A DNA stretch of 64,000 nt from positions 5,158,501-5,222,500 of the forward strand of contig NZ_JACHJW010000001.1 of assembly GCF_014203835.1 (NCBI RefSeq). Direction: 5' to 3'. Below, piece after piece: positions 1 through 8,570 of the stretch. The position numbers and the translations under genes are program-made. Below the pieces are notes generated by a model. The model had not been told where the DNA came from and did not search any database. It saw only the letters and a program-made list of their open reading frames with translations. This stretch comes from Micromonospora polyrhachis (GTDB taxonomy: Bacteria; Actinomycetota; Actinomycetes; Mycobacteriales; Micromonosporaceae). Position 1 is the stretch's first letter. Each line of letters begins with the position of its first letter.

Positions 1-566
1 TGGGTGAGGGTGGGGCCGAGGGGGGTCGAGTGGGTAGAGCGGTTCGGTGACAGCATCGAACTTCTTCAGATGGACGTTGCTGGACAGCGGGTGGTGGGCA
101 CCCGTACCAGCACGTTTGTTCGCGGGAAGGTGTTGGCACGGGTGCCCGGGGCCTGCCGGCCGGGCAGGTGGAGCGTGTCCTGGGCCTGATAGCCATGACG
201 GATAAACGCTGCGGGTCGGGGACCAGCCAGGTTGCCACCGGGAGTTGCTCGACGGCAGCGGTGACCAGTTCGGTGATGGGGTCGATCTCCCGGTACCGGG
301 CGCGGCGTACCGGTCTCTGGCCGTTCACAACTGGGTTTCCGTGCGGGTGGGCCGGTCGATGGCTGTGGGGCGCATCCACGTCTGACCGTAGGCATCCTGG
401 ACCAGACGACGCGGGTTGGTGAGTGAAACAAGGGCCATAGGTTTACCCTCGTCATCGTCGAGAAGCGTAGGAGCAGCACGAACTGGTCAGCAGCCCAGCA
501 AGGGGCAAGCATCAGTGCGACATGCGGTCCAAAGGTCGGGTATCTGCCTACCGACAAGGAGGCAAC
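1..566. other. No convincing gene (566 bp)
   Basis: I see no gene I can support here. Open frames on both strands are long only because of high GC, and none has a good start, a ribosome binding site and protein-like composition together. The most protein-like piece is on the minus strand: from about 438 down to a stop at 325 a 37-residue frame begins MALVSLTNPRRLVQDAYG. A second open stretch in the same frame continues below 325 (residues around REIDPITELVTAAVEQLP). This could be a decayed minus-strand gene, but I cannot name a family. Confidence 0.4.
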
Positions 567-830
567 GTGAGCAGGACATCGCCGGATCGAATCCGAGAGC
601 TACGCCTGCTTGCTGGACTGTCGCAACGCGACCTCGCAGAGCGCGTGAACGAGCTGGCCCGGCAGCAGGGGCTACGTACGACTGCGGCGAGTGCCGATAC
701 AGTCGTCGCCGAACGAGTGCCGTTCACCGCAGACGCGATCAGCGAGCTATTGACAGGTGGGCGGCTCGCCCCGGCAGGCGCTGGCTGCGTCGAGCTGGCA
801 TGGCGTCATAGGGAGCAGCTGCTGAGCTGA
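567..830 (+). CDS. Truncated XRE-family regulator (N-terminal helix-turn-helix only)
   Basis: This frame encodes 87 residues. The GTG start at 567 is preceded by AAGGAGG (556-562) at a 4-base spacing. Residues 8-30 (RIRELRLLAGLSQRDLAERVNEL) read as the first helices of an XRE/Cro-type DNA-binding domain of the actinobacterial kind that has an extended loop after helix 2. After about residue 45 the similarity stops. The recognition helix and the C-terminal part expected of these regulators are missing, and the tail (AERVPFTADAISELLTGG) does not look like the family. I take it as a truncated or frameshifted remnant, possibly still translated. No neighbour suggests a target. Confidence 0.45.
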   Translation: MSRTSPDRIRELRLLAGLSQRDLAERVNELARQQGLRTTAASADTVVAERVPFTADAISELLTGGRLAPAGAGCVELAWRHREQLLS

Positions 831-910
831 TAGCAGCAACAAGTTCGGTTGGCCGACGACCTGTTGCTCGATCCGCAGCGGGTGGTCCAGGTGGGCGGGT
901 GGCCAGCGGG

Positions 911-1597
911 TCACGGGGTCAGGGTGACGCTCTCCTTCGCCAGCAGGTACGCCGGGAGCATCTCCTCGAACTCCTCGGTGTCCATGCCACCGAGGCTGAT
1001 CAGGAGCGTGCCGGATCGGCCGGTCGCTATGGAGATTGCCCGCCCGCGTCGCTCCTCGCCGGTCAGTTTGCTCTTCTGGAGGTAGGTCGCCTCGAACGAG
1101 TCGAGCCCTCCGGCTTTCGTTCGGCGGTACTGCACGTCGGTGGCCTCACTGCTGCCGGCGACGAACTTCTCCAACGCCGCCTGGGCTCCGACACCGCCCT
1201 TGTCGACCGTCCACACCCGAATGAAGCCGATGTTCCCGGCGGGCTTCGCGTCGATCTCGCAGCGTGCCGTGGCACCGCCCTGCTGCGCCAGGCTGGCGAA
1301 CTCGCCGGACGCCTCGACCGGCTTGACCTTCCACTTGGCCGGCACCGAGAAGGTGATCGCCAGCTTGCACGGGCTGGCGGCGGCACCGACCTTCGTGGCG
1401 GCGGCACCGGCCTGGACGCCGTCGTACCAGGGCGGGCCGGCCGCAACTGGTGTGGTGGTCGGGCTCGGTGCGGTCGATCCGCCCTGCGCGGACTTCTCCG
1501 GTTCGGCGGACTTCTCCGGTTCGGTGGTGCAACCACCGAGCACCCCGATGGCGAGTACGGCCAGCAGGGCCGTACCAAGTCGTCTTCCTCGTTCCAC
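911..1597 (-). CDS. Secreted lipoprotein, unknown function
   Basis: This encodes 228 residues from a GTG at 1597 preceded by GGAGAG. Longer upstream frames lack signal-peptide character. Residues 1-23 form a lipoprotein signal (VERGRR, hydrophobic LGTALLAVLAIGVL, lipobox GGC). The acylated Cys is followed by a low-complexity TEPEKSAEPEKSA linker with a PEKSAE-type duplication and a Ser/Thr/Pro-rich stretch. The globular part contains two Cys residues and motifs such as AITFSVPAKWKVKPVE and FIRVWTVDKGG. It should be exported and anchored to the outer face of the membrane. The family resembles actinobacterial lipoproteins of unknown function (LpqN-like is possible). It is a single gene, separated from its neighbours by more than 75 bp on each side. 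Confidence 0.7.
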   Translation of the reverse strand: MERGRRLGTALLAVLAIGVLGGCTTEPEKSAEPEKSAQGGSTAPSPTTTPVAAGPPWYDGVQAGAAATKVGAAASPCKLAITFSVPAKWKVKPVEASGEFASLAQQGGATARCEIDAKPAGNIGFIRVWTVDKGGVGAQAALEKFVAGSSEATDVQYRRTKAGGLDSFEATYLQKSKLTGEERRGRAISIATGRSGTLLISLGGMDTEEFEEMLPAYLLAKESVTLTP

Positions 1598-1912
1598 TGT
1601 CGACTCTCCGTTGTTGGCTGCTGAAATGACCAGGGTGGTCACCGAGGCATGAGCGGTTCGCACATTGTCCTGTGCAGAGTGAAACACGGTGACTAACGGC
1701 TTCGTGATCTGCGTCTCGCCAACTGTGGATCGCCCACCCCGCCCTGACGCCCACCCCGCCCTGATGCCCACCCGCCCGGGCCGCACGTGCCACGGCCGAA
1801 CTCCTTCTCGACCACACGCCGCAGCCCTGATCCACCCACGCCCCGATACCGCCGCGACGAGCCGACGGCCCAGCCCGAGCCAGCACGATCGACCCGTCCG
1901 GACCACGGGGGA
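1598..1912. other. Intergenic stretch with 17-bp tandem repeat
   Basis: This 315-bp gap lies between the GNAT gene stop and the lipoprotein start, both on the minus strand. It carries two exact copies of a 17-bp unit (1731-1747 and 1748-1764, CGCCCACCCCGCCCTGA) followed by a partial third copy. The rest is C-rich and noncoding in appearance. It should hold the lipoprotein promoter, but I cannot pick -35 and -10 boxes with confidence. Confidence 0.5.
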
Positions 1913-2683
1913 TCAGTGCGGCGGCAGTAGCACCGAGAGCACCCGGGTGAGCGGCCGGAAACCGGCGTTGTCGTACATCCGGCGGGCCGGGTTCCCGTCG
2001 GCCACAGACAGCCCCAACGCGGGAAGCCCGGCCTGGTGAGTGCCCCACAAGGCGTGGGTGAGCAGGGCCCGGCCGCACCCGCGGCCCTGGGCGCGAGGAG
2101 CCACCGCGAGATTGAGGATCCAGGCACAGACATCCTCGGTCCACGGCACCGGACCGGCGCACAGGACATGACCCGCGCTGCGACCGTCGGGATCCAACAA
2201 TCGGGCCGACGCCCCCACCAGGGGCGGGACCGGGTCCGCCGTATCGAACATCGCGCGAATCTGTTCCGTGTCACTGGGCTGCCACGCGCCATCCGGATGC
2301 GCCGGCCCGTACGCCGCCGCCAACCCCTCGGCCAGTTCGTCGTCCCAGCCCGGGGCACCCAACGACCAACCGTCGGCCAACGTTACCGGTGCCGGTATCT
2401 CGGTCAGGTCGTGACGCATGTCGGTCGCGGCCCGGCGGAGTTCGAGGCCACCGTCCACCAGTGCCTCCGCCAGCCCGTCGTCCGGGGTCTCCAGCCGCAG
2501 GCCGGCGAGGTCGTGTCGGGCCTGCCCGGCGACCAGACCCAGCGAAACCCCAGGCAGCGGCCGGACCTGGCCCGCGACACGTATCCCGTCGTCTTCACGG
2601 ATGCGGAACCGCGCGAGCGGGGTGCCGTCGTCGGCACACAGCAGCGAGTCGATGGGTGATGCGGAGTCTGGACGGATGGGCAC
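1913..2683 (-). CDS. GNAT-family N-acetyltransferase
   Basis: This encodes 256 residues from a GTG at 2683. The C-terminal half carries the GNAT fold signature: LNLAVAPRAQGRGCGRALL (motif A, acetyl-CoA pyrophosphate loop, R/Q-x-x-G-x-G/A pattern) around residues 189-207, then LGLSVADGNPARRMYDNAGF (motif B with the Tyr expected near the thiol leaving group). The N-terminal about 100 residues are distinct and may form a second, degenerate GNAT lobe, because the protein is longer than a single-domain GNAT. The acceptor substrate cannot be told from sequence. The gene is monocistronic, upstream of the strong terminator of the fab operon. Confidence 0.85.
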   Translation of the reverse strand: MPIRPDSASPIDSLLCADDGTPLARFRIREDDGIRVAGQVRPLPGVSLGLVAGQARHDLAGLRLETPDDGLAEALVDGGLELRRAATDMRHDLTEIPAPVTLADGWSLGAPGWDDELAEGLAAAYGPAHPDGAWQPSDTEQIRAMFDTADPVPPLVGASARLLDPDGRSAGHVLCAGPVPWTEDVCAWILNLAVAPRAQGRGCGRALLTHALWGTHQAGLPALGLSVADGNPARRMYDNAGFRPLTRVLSVLLPPH

Positions 2684-2854
2684 CGGGGCACCCTAGTGCC
2701 TCGGAGTGGGTCGACTCCACCGAGAATCCCGTTCCATGACCGGCACACCCGGTGGGAAGGAGGGCTGACGGTTCAGCACTCCGATGAGCTGCCAGTACCG
2801 CGCGCCCGCCGATCGGTGAAGGTCGTGAGTTGGTCGACCAACCACCTGGCCAGC

Positions 2855-2902
2855 GGCGAGGGCCCCCTGCTATCGCTTTCCGCCTAGCAGGGGGCCCTCG
2901 CC
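2855..2902 (-). terminator. Intrinsic terminator of the fab operon (18-bp perfect stem)
   Basis: GGCGAGGGCCCCCTGCTA (2855-2872) pairs perfectly with 2885-2902 across a 12-base loop. It starts 6 bp past the fabF stop. No long U-tract follows, as is usual for actinomycetes. The GGGCCC core links it to the other long hairpins in this window. Confidence 0.85.
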
Positions 2903-2908
2903 GACACC

Positions 2909-4129
2909 TCAGACGCGGGTGAAGACCAGGGTGACGTTGTGGCCGCCGAACCCGAAGGCGTTGTTCATCGCCGCCGGGATGTCCATGTGGCGAGCCTTGA
3001 GCGCGGCGACGTCGAGGCTGAGCTCGTCATCCGGGTCATCCAGGTTGATCGTCGGCGGTACGACGCTGTCCCGGATGGCGAGGATGGTCGCGATCGACTC
3101 CAGCGCACCAGCCGCGCCGAGCAGGTGCCCGGACATCGACTTGGTGGCGGTCAGCACCGGGTGGTCACCGAGCGTTGCCCGTAGCGCGCCGACCTCCTGC
3201 ATGTCGCCGACCGGCGTGGAGGTGGCGTGCGCGTTGACGTGTACGACGTCGGTGCGGGCCACCCCGGAGTCGGCGAGCGCCATGGTGATGGCCCGACCCT
3301 GTCCCTCCGGATGCGGCTGCACCATGTCGTACGCGTCCGAGGTGATCCCGGCCCCGGCGAGCCGGGCGTACACCCGGGCACCCCGGGCGGCGGCATGGTC
3401 GGCCCGTTCGAGTACGACCACCCCGGAGCCCTCACCGAGGACGAAGCCGTCCCGAGCCTTGTCCCACGGACGGGAAGCCCGCTGCGGATCGTCGTTGCGG
3501 GTCGACATGGCCCGCATCGCGGCGAACCCGGCGATCGGCAGCGGGTGGATGACGGCCTCCGTGCCGCCGGCCACGACCACGTCGGCCCGACCTGCGCGGA
3601 TCAGATCCAGCCCCAGCGCGATCGCCTCCGCACCGGTCGCGCAGGCGCTGGACATCGACCGTACGCCGCCCTTGGCGCCGAGTTCCAGCCCGACCCAGGC
3701 GGCCGGTCCGTTCGGCATCAGCATCGGCACTGTGTGCGGGGATACCCGCCGTGGCCCCGAGGCTTCGAGGATGTCGTCCTGGGCGAGCAGGGTCTGCGCG
3801 CCACCGATGCCCGAGCCGATGCTGACCGCGAGCCGCTCGGGGTCCAGGCCGGAGTCGGCCAGTCCGGCGTCGTCCCACGCCTGGCGCCCCGCGATGAGCG
3901 CGATCGCCTCGGAGCGGTCGAGCCGGCGCAGCTTGACCCGGTCGAGCACCTCGGCCGGGTCGACCGCGAGTTGGGCGGCGATCCGGACCGGCAGTTGGCC
4001 GGCCCACTCCTGGGTGAGCGGACTCACCCCGGAGCGGCCGGCGAGCATGGCGTCCCAGGTCGACGCGACGTCCCCGCCGAGCGGGGTCGTCGCGCCGAGC
4101 CCGGTGACGACGACGTCTGGTCGCGTCAT
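2909..4129 (-). CDS. fabF: Beta-ketoacyl-ACP synthase II
   Basis: This is a 406-residue condensing enzyme of type II fatty-acid synthesis that extends acyl-ACP with malonyl-ACP in the cytosol. The catalytic triad is visible: Cys163 in SSACATGAEAI, His301 in NAHATSTPVGD and His335 in KSMSGHLLGAAGA, with the GFGGHN motif near the C-terminus. Length matches the family (about 410). ATG at 4129 lies 2 bases after the acpP stop, so the two are co-transcribed and probably coupled. It is last in the fabD-fabH-acpP-fabF operon and is followed directly by an intrinsic terminator. A role in fatty acid rather than polyketide synthesis is inferred from the operon, since no chain-length factor or other polyketide gene is nearby. 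Confidence 0.97.
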   Translation of the reverse strand: MTRPDVVVTGLGATTPLGGDVASTWDAMLAGRSGVSPLTQEWAGQLPVRIAAQLAVDPAEVLDRVKLRRLDRSEAIALIAGRQAWDDAGLADSGLDPERLAVSIGSGIGGAQTLLAQDDILEASGPRRVSPHTVPMLMPNGPAAWVGLELGAKGGVRSMSSACATGAEAIALGLDLIRAGRADVVVAGGTEAVIHPLPIAGFAAMRAMSTRNDDPQRASRPWDKARDGFVLGEGSGVVVLERADHAAARGARVYARLAGAGITSDAYDMVQPHPEGQGRAITMALADSGVARTDVVHVNAHATSTPVGDMQEVGALRATLGDHPVLTATKSMSGHLLGAAGALESIATILAIRDSVVPPTINLDDPDDELSLDVAALKARHMDIPAAMNNAFGFGGHNVTLVFTRV

Positions 4130-4131
4130 GA

Positions 4132-4371
4132 TCAGGACTGCGCCTCAATGTAGGCGATGGCGTCGCCCACCGTCTTGAGGTTCTGCACCTCGTTGTCGGG
4201 GATCTTCACGCCGAACTTCTCCTCGGCGGCCACGACGACCTCCACCATGGAGAGCGAGTCGACGTCGAGGTCGTCGGTGAACGACTTCTCCTCGGCGACG
4301 TCGTCCGGGTTCACGCCGGCAACCTCTTCGAGGATTTCGGCGAGGCCGGCGGTGATCTCGTCACGGGTCAT
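4132..4371 (-). CDS. acpP: Acyl carrier protein
   Basis: This 79-residue acidic four-helix protein has the phosphopantetheine attachment site Ser39 in DVDSLSMVE. It carries growing acyl chains between FabD, FabH and FabF. The ATG at 4371 is preceded by AAAAGGAG about 9 bases upstream. It lies 114 bp downstream of fabH and 2 bp upstream of fabF in the same operon. Residues 1-30 (ITAGLAEILEEVAGVNPDDV) and the C-terminal VGDAIAYIEAQ helix are typical of bacterial fatty-acid ACPs. Confidence 0.97.
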   Translation of the reverse strand: MTRDEITAGLAEILEEVAGVNPDDVAEEKSFTDDLDVDSLSMVEVVVAAEEKFGVKIPDNEVQNLKTVGDAIAYIEAQS

Positions 4372-4485
4372 GGTGCTGGTTCTCCTTTTGGTGGATGGGT
4401 GTACGCCGTGCGAGCGTTGCCGCTCGTACGGGTGGTGCGGTCGTGGCCGTCCGTATCGGTGGTGCCGGCGCGGCCGGATGGCCCG

Positions 4486-5427
4486 TTACGGGCAGCGGAC
4501 AACCTGCCCAGCGTAGGTGAGGCCACCGCCGAAGCCGAAGAGCAGGATCGGGGCCCCCGGCGGGATCTCCCGCCGCTCGACCAGCTTGGACAGGGCCAGC
4601 GGCACGCTGGCTGCGGAGGTGTTGCCGGACTCGACGATGTCCTTGGCGATGATCGCGTTGGTGGCACCGAGCCGCTTGGCGATGCCGTCGATGATCCGGG
4701 TGTTGGCCTGGTGCGGTACGAACGCGGCGAGTTCCTCCGGTGCCACGCCGGCCCGCTCACAGGCCTGGCGGGCCAGCGGGGCCAGGGCGGTGGTCGCCCA
4801 GCGGAAGACGGTCTGGCCCTCCTGCTGGATGTACGGGCGCCAGCCCTCGATGCGTACCGCGTCGCTCTTCTCGGGCACCGAGCCCCAGACGACGGGTCCG
4901 ATTCCGGCGGGCTCGTCCTCGGCGGTGGCGGAGAGGACGGCGGCACCGGCACCGTCGGCGAAGATGATGCAGGTGGACCGGTCGGTCCAGTCGGTGAAGT
5001 CGGAGAGCTTCTCCGCTCCGATGACGATGGCGTGCCGGGCCGCTCCGGCACGGATGGCGTGGTCGGCGGTGGCCAGCGCGTAGGAGAACCCGGAGCAGGC
5101 GGTGTTGACGTCGAAGGCCCCGGGCGCGTTGATGCCGAGCTTCGCGGCGACCCGGCAGGCCACGTTCGGGCTGCGGTCGATCGAGGTGCAGGTGGCGACC
5201 ACGACGAGGTCGATGTCGGCGGCGGTGAGCCCGGAGTTGGCCAGCGCCTTGGCGGCGGCGGCGGTGGCCATGTCGCTCACCGTCTCGCCGTCGGCGATCC
5301 GCCGGGTGACGATGCCGACCCGGTCCCGGATCCACTCGTCGTTGGTGTCGACCAGTTGGGCGATCTCGTCGTTGGTGACCACCCGGGAGGGCTGGTAGTG
5401 CCCGAGCGAGACGATCCGGCTGCCCAT
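4486..5427 (-). CDS. fabH: Beta-ketoacyl-ACP synthase III
   Basis: This 313-residue initiating condensing enzyme joins an acyl-CoA primer to malonyl-ACP. In actinomycetes it commonly uses branched primers. The triad is Cys111 (NTACSGFSYAL), His239 (VPHQANTRI) and Asn269 (ESGNTSAASVP). The ATG at 5427 overlaps the fabD stop by one base (TGATG), so translation is coupled. Length and motifs are normal for the family. The 114-bp gap to acpP holds no other gene. Confidence 0.97.
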   Translation of the reverse strand: MGSRIVSLGHYQPSRVVTNDEIAQLVDTNDEWIRDRVGIVTRRIADGETVSDMATAAAAKALANSGLTAADIDLVVVATCTSIDRSPNVACRVAAKLGINAPGAFDVNTACSGFSYALATADHAIRAGAARHAIVIGAEKLSDFTDWTDRSTCIIFADGAGAAVLSATAEDEPAGIGPVVWGSVPEKSDAVRIEGWRPYIQQEGQTVFRWATTALAPLARQACERAGVAPEELAAFVPHQANTRIIDGIAKRLGATNAIIAKDIVESGNTSAASVPLALSKLVERREIPPGAPILLFGFGGGLTYAGQVVRCP

Positions 5428-6407
5428 CAGTTGTCTCCTCCGATGCGGGCGAGGGGTTGGCCCGGTGCGTCCGGGTCGTTGCGGGAAGGCGTGCCGTGTC
5501 GGGCGATCAGGTCACGGGCGGCGGGTAGGTCGTCCGGCGTGTTCAGGGTGACGATCTCCGGTACGCCGGTGGCCTTGAGTTCCCGCTTGACCAGGCCGGC
5601 GAGGGTGCCGGCCGGGGGCAACTCGATGATTCCGGTGACCCCGAGGTCGGCCAGCGCCCGCATGCACAGGTCCCATCGGACCGGGGCGGTCACCTGGCTG
5701 ACCAGGCGGTGCAGCATCTCCTGGCCGTGGCCGACCACCGTACCGTCCAGGTTGGACAGCAGGAGGCGGGTCGGGTCGGCGGTGGGGACGCCGGGTGCGA
5801 TGGCGGCGAGCGCCCGCTCGGCGGGGGCCATGTGCGGGGTGTGGAACGCCCCGGCGACCTTCAGTACGGTGACCCGGGCCCGGGTCGGGGGCTCGGTGGC
5901 CAGCTTCTCCAGCCGGTCCCCGGGGCCGGCGGCGACCACCTGGCCGGCACCGTTGCGGTTGGCCGCGTGCAGACCGTGCGCCTCGATCGCGGCCAGTACC
6001 TCCTCGGGGTCCCCGCCGAGCACCGCGGCCATCCCGGTTGGCTCGATGGCGCAGGCGGCGGCCATCTCCCGGCCCCGTACGCCGGCGAGGGTGATCGCCG
6101 ACTCGGCGGACAGTACGCCGGCCAGGGCGGTCGCGCTCAGTTCGCCGACGCTGTGTCCGACGGTGAGGCCGACATCGTGCATGGGTAGCTGCTCGGCCGC
6201 GAGTAGTGCGGCGGCGACCAGCAGCGGCTGGGTGCGGGCGGTGTCCTTGATCTCGTCGGCGTCGGCCCGGGTGCCCAGGTGCACCAGGTCGACCCCGGCC
6301 AGCGCGGACCACCAGCGCAGCCGGGCCTCGGCACCAGGTAGGTCGAGCCATGGAGTGAGGAAGCCGGGCTTCTGGGACCCCTGACCGGGGGACAGTACGG
6401 CGAGCAC
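5427..6407 (-). CDS. fabD: Malonyl-CoA:ACP transacylase
   Basis: This encodes 326 residues from the GTG at 6407 (reading VLAVLSPGQGSQ). Residues upstream in the same frame do not resemble the family, so I reject the longer start. The active site Ser86 sits in VGHSVGELSA, the general base His189 in AGAFHTPHM, and the oxyanion-loop GQGSQ lies at residues 8-12. It loads malonate onto ACP and is the first gene of the fab operon. No clear Shine-Dalgarno precedes the GTG, so short-leader or leaderless translation is possible. Confidence 0.95.
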   Translation of the reverse strand: MLAVLSPGQGSQKPGFLTPWLDLPGAEARLRWWSALAGVDLVHLGTRADADEIKDTARTQPLLVAAALLAAEQLPMHDVGLTVGHSVGELSATALAGVLSAESAITLAGVRGREMAAACAIEPTGMAAVLGGDPEEVLAAIEAHGLHAANRNGAGQVVAAGPGDRLEKLATEPPTRARVTVLKVAGAFHTPHMAPAERALAAIAPGVPTADPTRLLLSNLDGTVVGHGQEMLHRLVSQVTAPVRWDLCMRALADLGVTGIIELPPAGTLAGLVKRELKATGVPEIVTLNTPDDLPAARDLIARHGTPSRNDPDAPGQPLARIGGDN

Positions 6408-6542
6408 GGATACGACTTTGCTTGATACCGACGGGTCATGTGGGTGCCGGCAGGCACCAATCCGTACTAGAGACTTTGTTGAAGACATACAAAGATCGGT
6501 GATGGTCAGCGGAGTTATGTCAGCTTCGCGGCCTGTTGGCGG
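6408..6542 (-). promoter_or_regulatory. Probable fab operon promoter/operator region
   Basis: These 135 bp separate fasR from fabD on the same strand. Two related direct copies occur at 6414-6425 (GACTTTGCTTGA) and 6472-6483 (GACTTTGTTGAA), about 58 bp apart. On the coding strand they read as CAA(G)CAAAGTC. They are candidates for the binding site of the adjacent regulator, by analogy with actinomycete FasR, which acts just upstream of fabD. The site assignment is inference. Confidence 0.35.
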
Positions 6543-7739
6543 TTATGTGTGTGGTGAGGCTGGTGGGGCTGCCGGGTCGAGCCGGCCGATGGTCAGCGCC
6601 ACCCGGAGGGCGAACGCGTCCCGGGGAGCCAACGGCGACAGGCCGGTCACGTCGGCGATCCGGCGTAGTCGGTAACGCACCGTGTTGGGGTGTACGAAGA
6701 GTGCGCGGGCGGCGCTCTCCAGCACCCCGCCCGCGGCGAAGAACGCGTCCAACGTCTCCAGCAGCTCGCCGCCGGCCCGGACCAGCGCCGCGTAGCCGTC
6801 GTGGCGCAAGCTCCGACGTGCCTCGGAGTCACCCGCCAACGCCCGCTCGGGCAACAGGTCGGCTGCGGCGACCGGCCGAGGCGCGGCCGGCCAGGCGGGG
6901 GCCGCCCGGAACCCGGCCAGCGCCGCCCGAGCCGAGTCGGTGGCCTCGTCCAGACTCGGCACCGCCGGCCCCACCACCACCGGGCCGCTACCGAACCCGG
7001 CCAGCAGTTTCTCGGTGGCGGCCAGCGGATCGGCCGCCCCGCCGAGCACGACCACCAGGCGATCCCCGTGTACCCCGCCGATGATCTCCACGCCGATCCG
7101 GCGGGCCGCCCGGTAGACGGTGTGCAGGACGGCGGCCACCTCACCACCCGGGGAGCGTCCGACCGCGACCGCCACCGGCGGTGCGTCCGCCCAACCCAGC
7201 GCCGCCGCCCGGCTGGCCAGCACATCCGGGGAGTCGCCACGCAGCAACGCGTCCACCAGCAGGGCCTGGAGCCGGGCATCCCAGGCACCTCGGGACTCGG
7301 CGGCCCGCGCGTACGCCCGGGCGGCCGAGAAGGCGATCTCCCGGGAGAACTGGAGCACCACCTCACGGAGCAGTTGCTCCTCGCCCGGTGCGGCCAGGCT
7401 CGGGACCTGCTCCTCCACCACGTCGATGGTCACCTTGATCAAGGCTACGGTCTGTTGCAGGCTGATCGATCTGGCCAGGGCCCGGGGTGCTGCCGCGAAG
7501 ACCTCGTCGGACAACTCCTGCGGGCTGTCCGCCTTGCCCCCCTGGTGCAGCCACGTCACCAGGGACCGCACGCCGGCCTGCGCCACCAGCATGACCCAGG
7601 AGCGCTGGTCGGCCGGCAGGCCACGGAACCAGGGCAGTGACTCGTCCATCCGCGCCATGCTCGCGGTCGCCAGCGAACCGGCCGCGCGTTCGATCCGGCG
7701 TAGCGTCGCCGCGAGGTCGCCGTCGTCCGGGTCGGTCAT
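6543..7739 (-). CDS. fasR: PucR-type helix-turn-helix regulator of fatty-acid synthesis (FasR-like)
   Basis: This encodes 398 residues from the ATG at 7739 (MTDPDDGD). The C-terminus carries a PucR/CdaR-type HTH: LETLDAFFAAGGVLESAARALFVHPNTVRYRLRRI, with the invariant hydrophobic HPNTVRYRL segment near residues 355-365. Before it lies a GGDEF-like regulatory core found in this family (RIGVEIIGGVHGDRLVVVLGG). The position directly upstream of fabD on the same strand is the classic location of FasR, which in Streptomyces and Corynebacterium controls the fab genes. The name rests on this context. Ligand (acyl-CoA or acyl-ACP) is inferred from the family. Confidence 0.85.
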   Translation of the reverse strand: MTDPDDGDLAATLRRIERAAGSLATASMARMDESLPWFRGLPADQRSWVMLVAQAGVRSLVTWLHQGGKADSPQELSDEVFAAAPRALARSISLQQTVALIKVTIDVVEEQVPSLAAPGEEQLLREVVLQFSREIAFSAARAYARAAESRGAWDARLQALLVDALLRGDSPDVLASRAAALGWADAPPVAVAVGRSPGGEVAAVLHTVYRAARRIGVEIIGGVHGDRLVVVLGGAADPLAATEKLLAGFGSGPVVVGPAVPSLDEATDSARAALAGFRAAPAWPAAPRPVAAADLLPERALAGDSEARRSLRHDGYAALVRAGGELLETLDAFFAAGGVLESAARALFVHPNTVRYRLRRIADVTGLSPLAPRDAFALRVALTIGRLDPAAPPASPHT

Positions 7740-7868
7740 CGGTCCAGCGTGCCATGCCCCGCCCCGGGCAGCACCGCCCGGCCCGCCCCGGGCCGCGTCG
7801 CCCGAGGTGCTCCGCCGGATGAGCGGGGAACGGACGCGCGGGCGCGTCGACCGTGTCATCATCCACCG

Positions 7869-8558
7869 ATGATTGCCCGCCCACCGCTGGTCGTGCCACT
7901 GTTCGCACTCGGGGGCTTCGTGATCCTGCTCGGCCTGGTGCTGGCGGGCGGGACCCCGCTGGTCGACTTCGATACCTCGGTCAGCCATGCCTTTCGTGAG
8001 TACGGCCACCGCAATCCGGACCTGATTGCGGTGCTCCGGGTCGCCACCGATGTCGCCGCCACGCTGCCGTTCCTGCTTGGTGGAGTGGCGGCGACCCTGG
8101 CCCTGCTCGGCCGGGGCCAGCGTCGAGCCGGCATCTTCTGCCTGGTGGTTACCGGCGTGATCCCGGCGCTGTGGGGCCTCCAGCACTGGCTGCTGCACCG
8201 GCCGCGACCACTGGACGGATTCGTCACGGCGACCAGCAACGGTTTTCCGAGTGGGCACACCTCCAACGCGGCGGCGATCGCGCTGGTGGTCGTACTCCTG
8301 CTGTGGCCCCGGCAGGCACGGACCGCGCGGGTCGTCACGGTGGTCCTGGCCGTGGGGTTCGCGCTCTTCATCGCTTTCACCCGGCTGGCCCTGCTGGCGC
8401 ACTGGCCGGCCGACGTGCTCGGCGGATGGCTACTGGCCCTGGTCGTGGTATCGCTCGCCGCCCGTACGGCGACGGCCCGCATAGCGACGGCCCGTACGGC
8501 GACAGTCGGGGAGACCACGACGGCCCAGGAGGAGGTATCGGATCCGGCCGAGCGGTGA
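7869..8558 (+). CDS. PAP2-family membrane phosphatase
   Basis: This 229-residue integral membrane protein has about six hydrophobic segments. The three PAP2 signatures are all present: RPRP at 111-114, PSGH at 127-130 and R172-x5-H178-x3-D182 (TRLALLAHWPAD). The catalytic site faces the extracytoplasmic side. Likely substrates are undecaprenyl diphosphate or phosphatidic acid type lipids, but sequence does not separate these. The C-terminus ends in an Ala/Thr/Arg-rich tail (ARTATARIATARTATVG). ATG 7869 is the first Met before the first membrane segment. It is transcribed divergently from fasR and converges with the next response regulator (12-bp gap). Confidence 0.88.
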   Translation: MIARPPLVVPLFALGGFVILLGLVLAGGTPLVDFDTSVSHAFREYGHRNPDLIAVLRVATDVAATLPFLLGGVAATLALLGRGQRRAGIFCLVVTGVIPALWGLQHWLLHRPRPLDGFVTATSNGFPSGHTSNAAAIALVVVLLLWPRQARTARVVTVVLAVGFALFIAFTRLALLAHWPADVLGGWLLALVVVSLAARTATARIATARTATVGETTTAQEEVSDPAER

Positions 8559-8570
8559 CCGGTACCCGGT

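Noticed and set aside
4399-6384. 661-residue plus-strand frame across fabH/fabD
   Set aside because: The minus strand carries complete fabH and fabD with all catalytic residues; the plus frame has no recognisable domain.
2909-6407. Type II polyketide cluster
   Set aside because: The ketosynthase and ACP sit in a canonical fabD-fabH-acpP-fabF order beside fasR, with no chain-length factor, cyclase or tailoring genes. The SRPBCC protein at 18032 is too far away.
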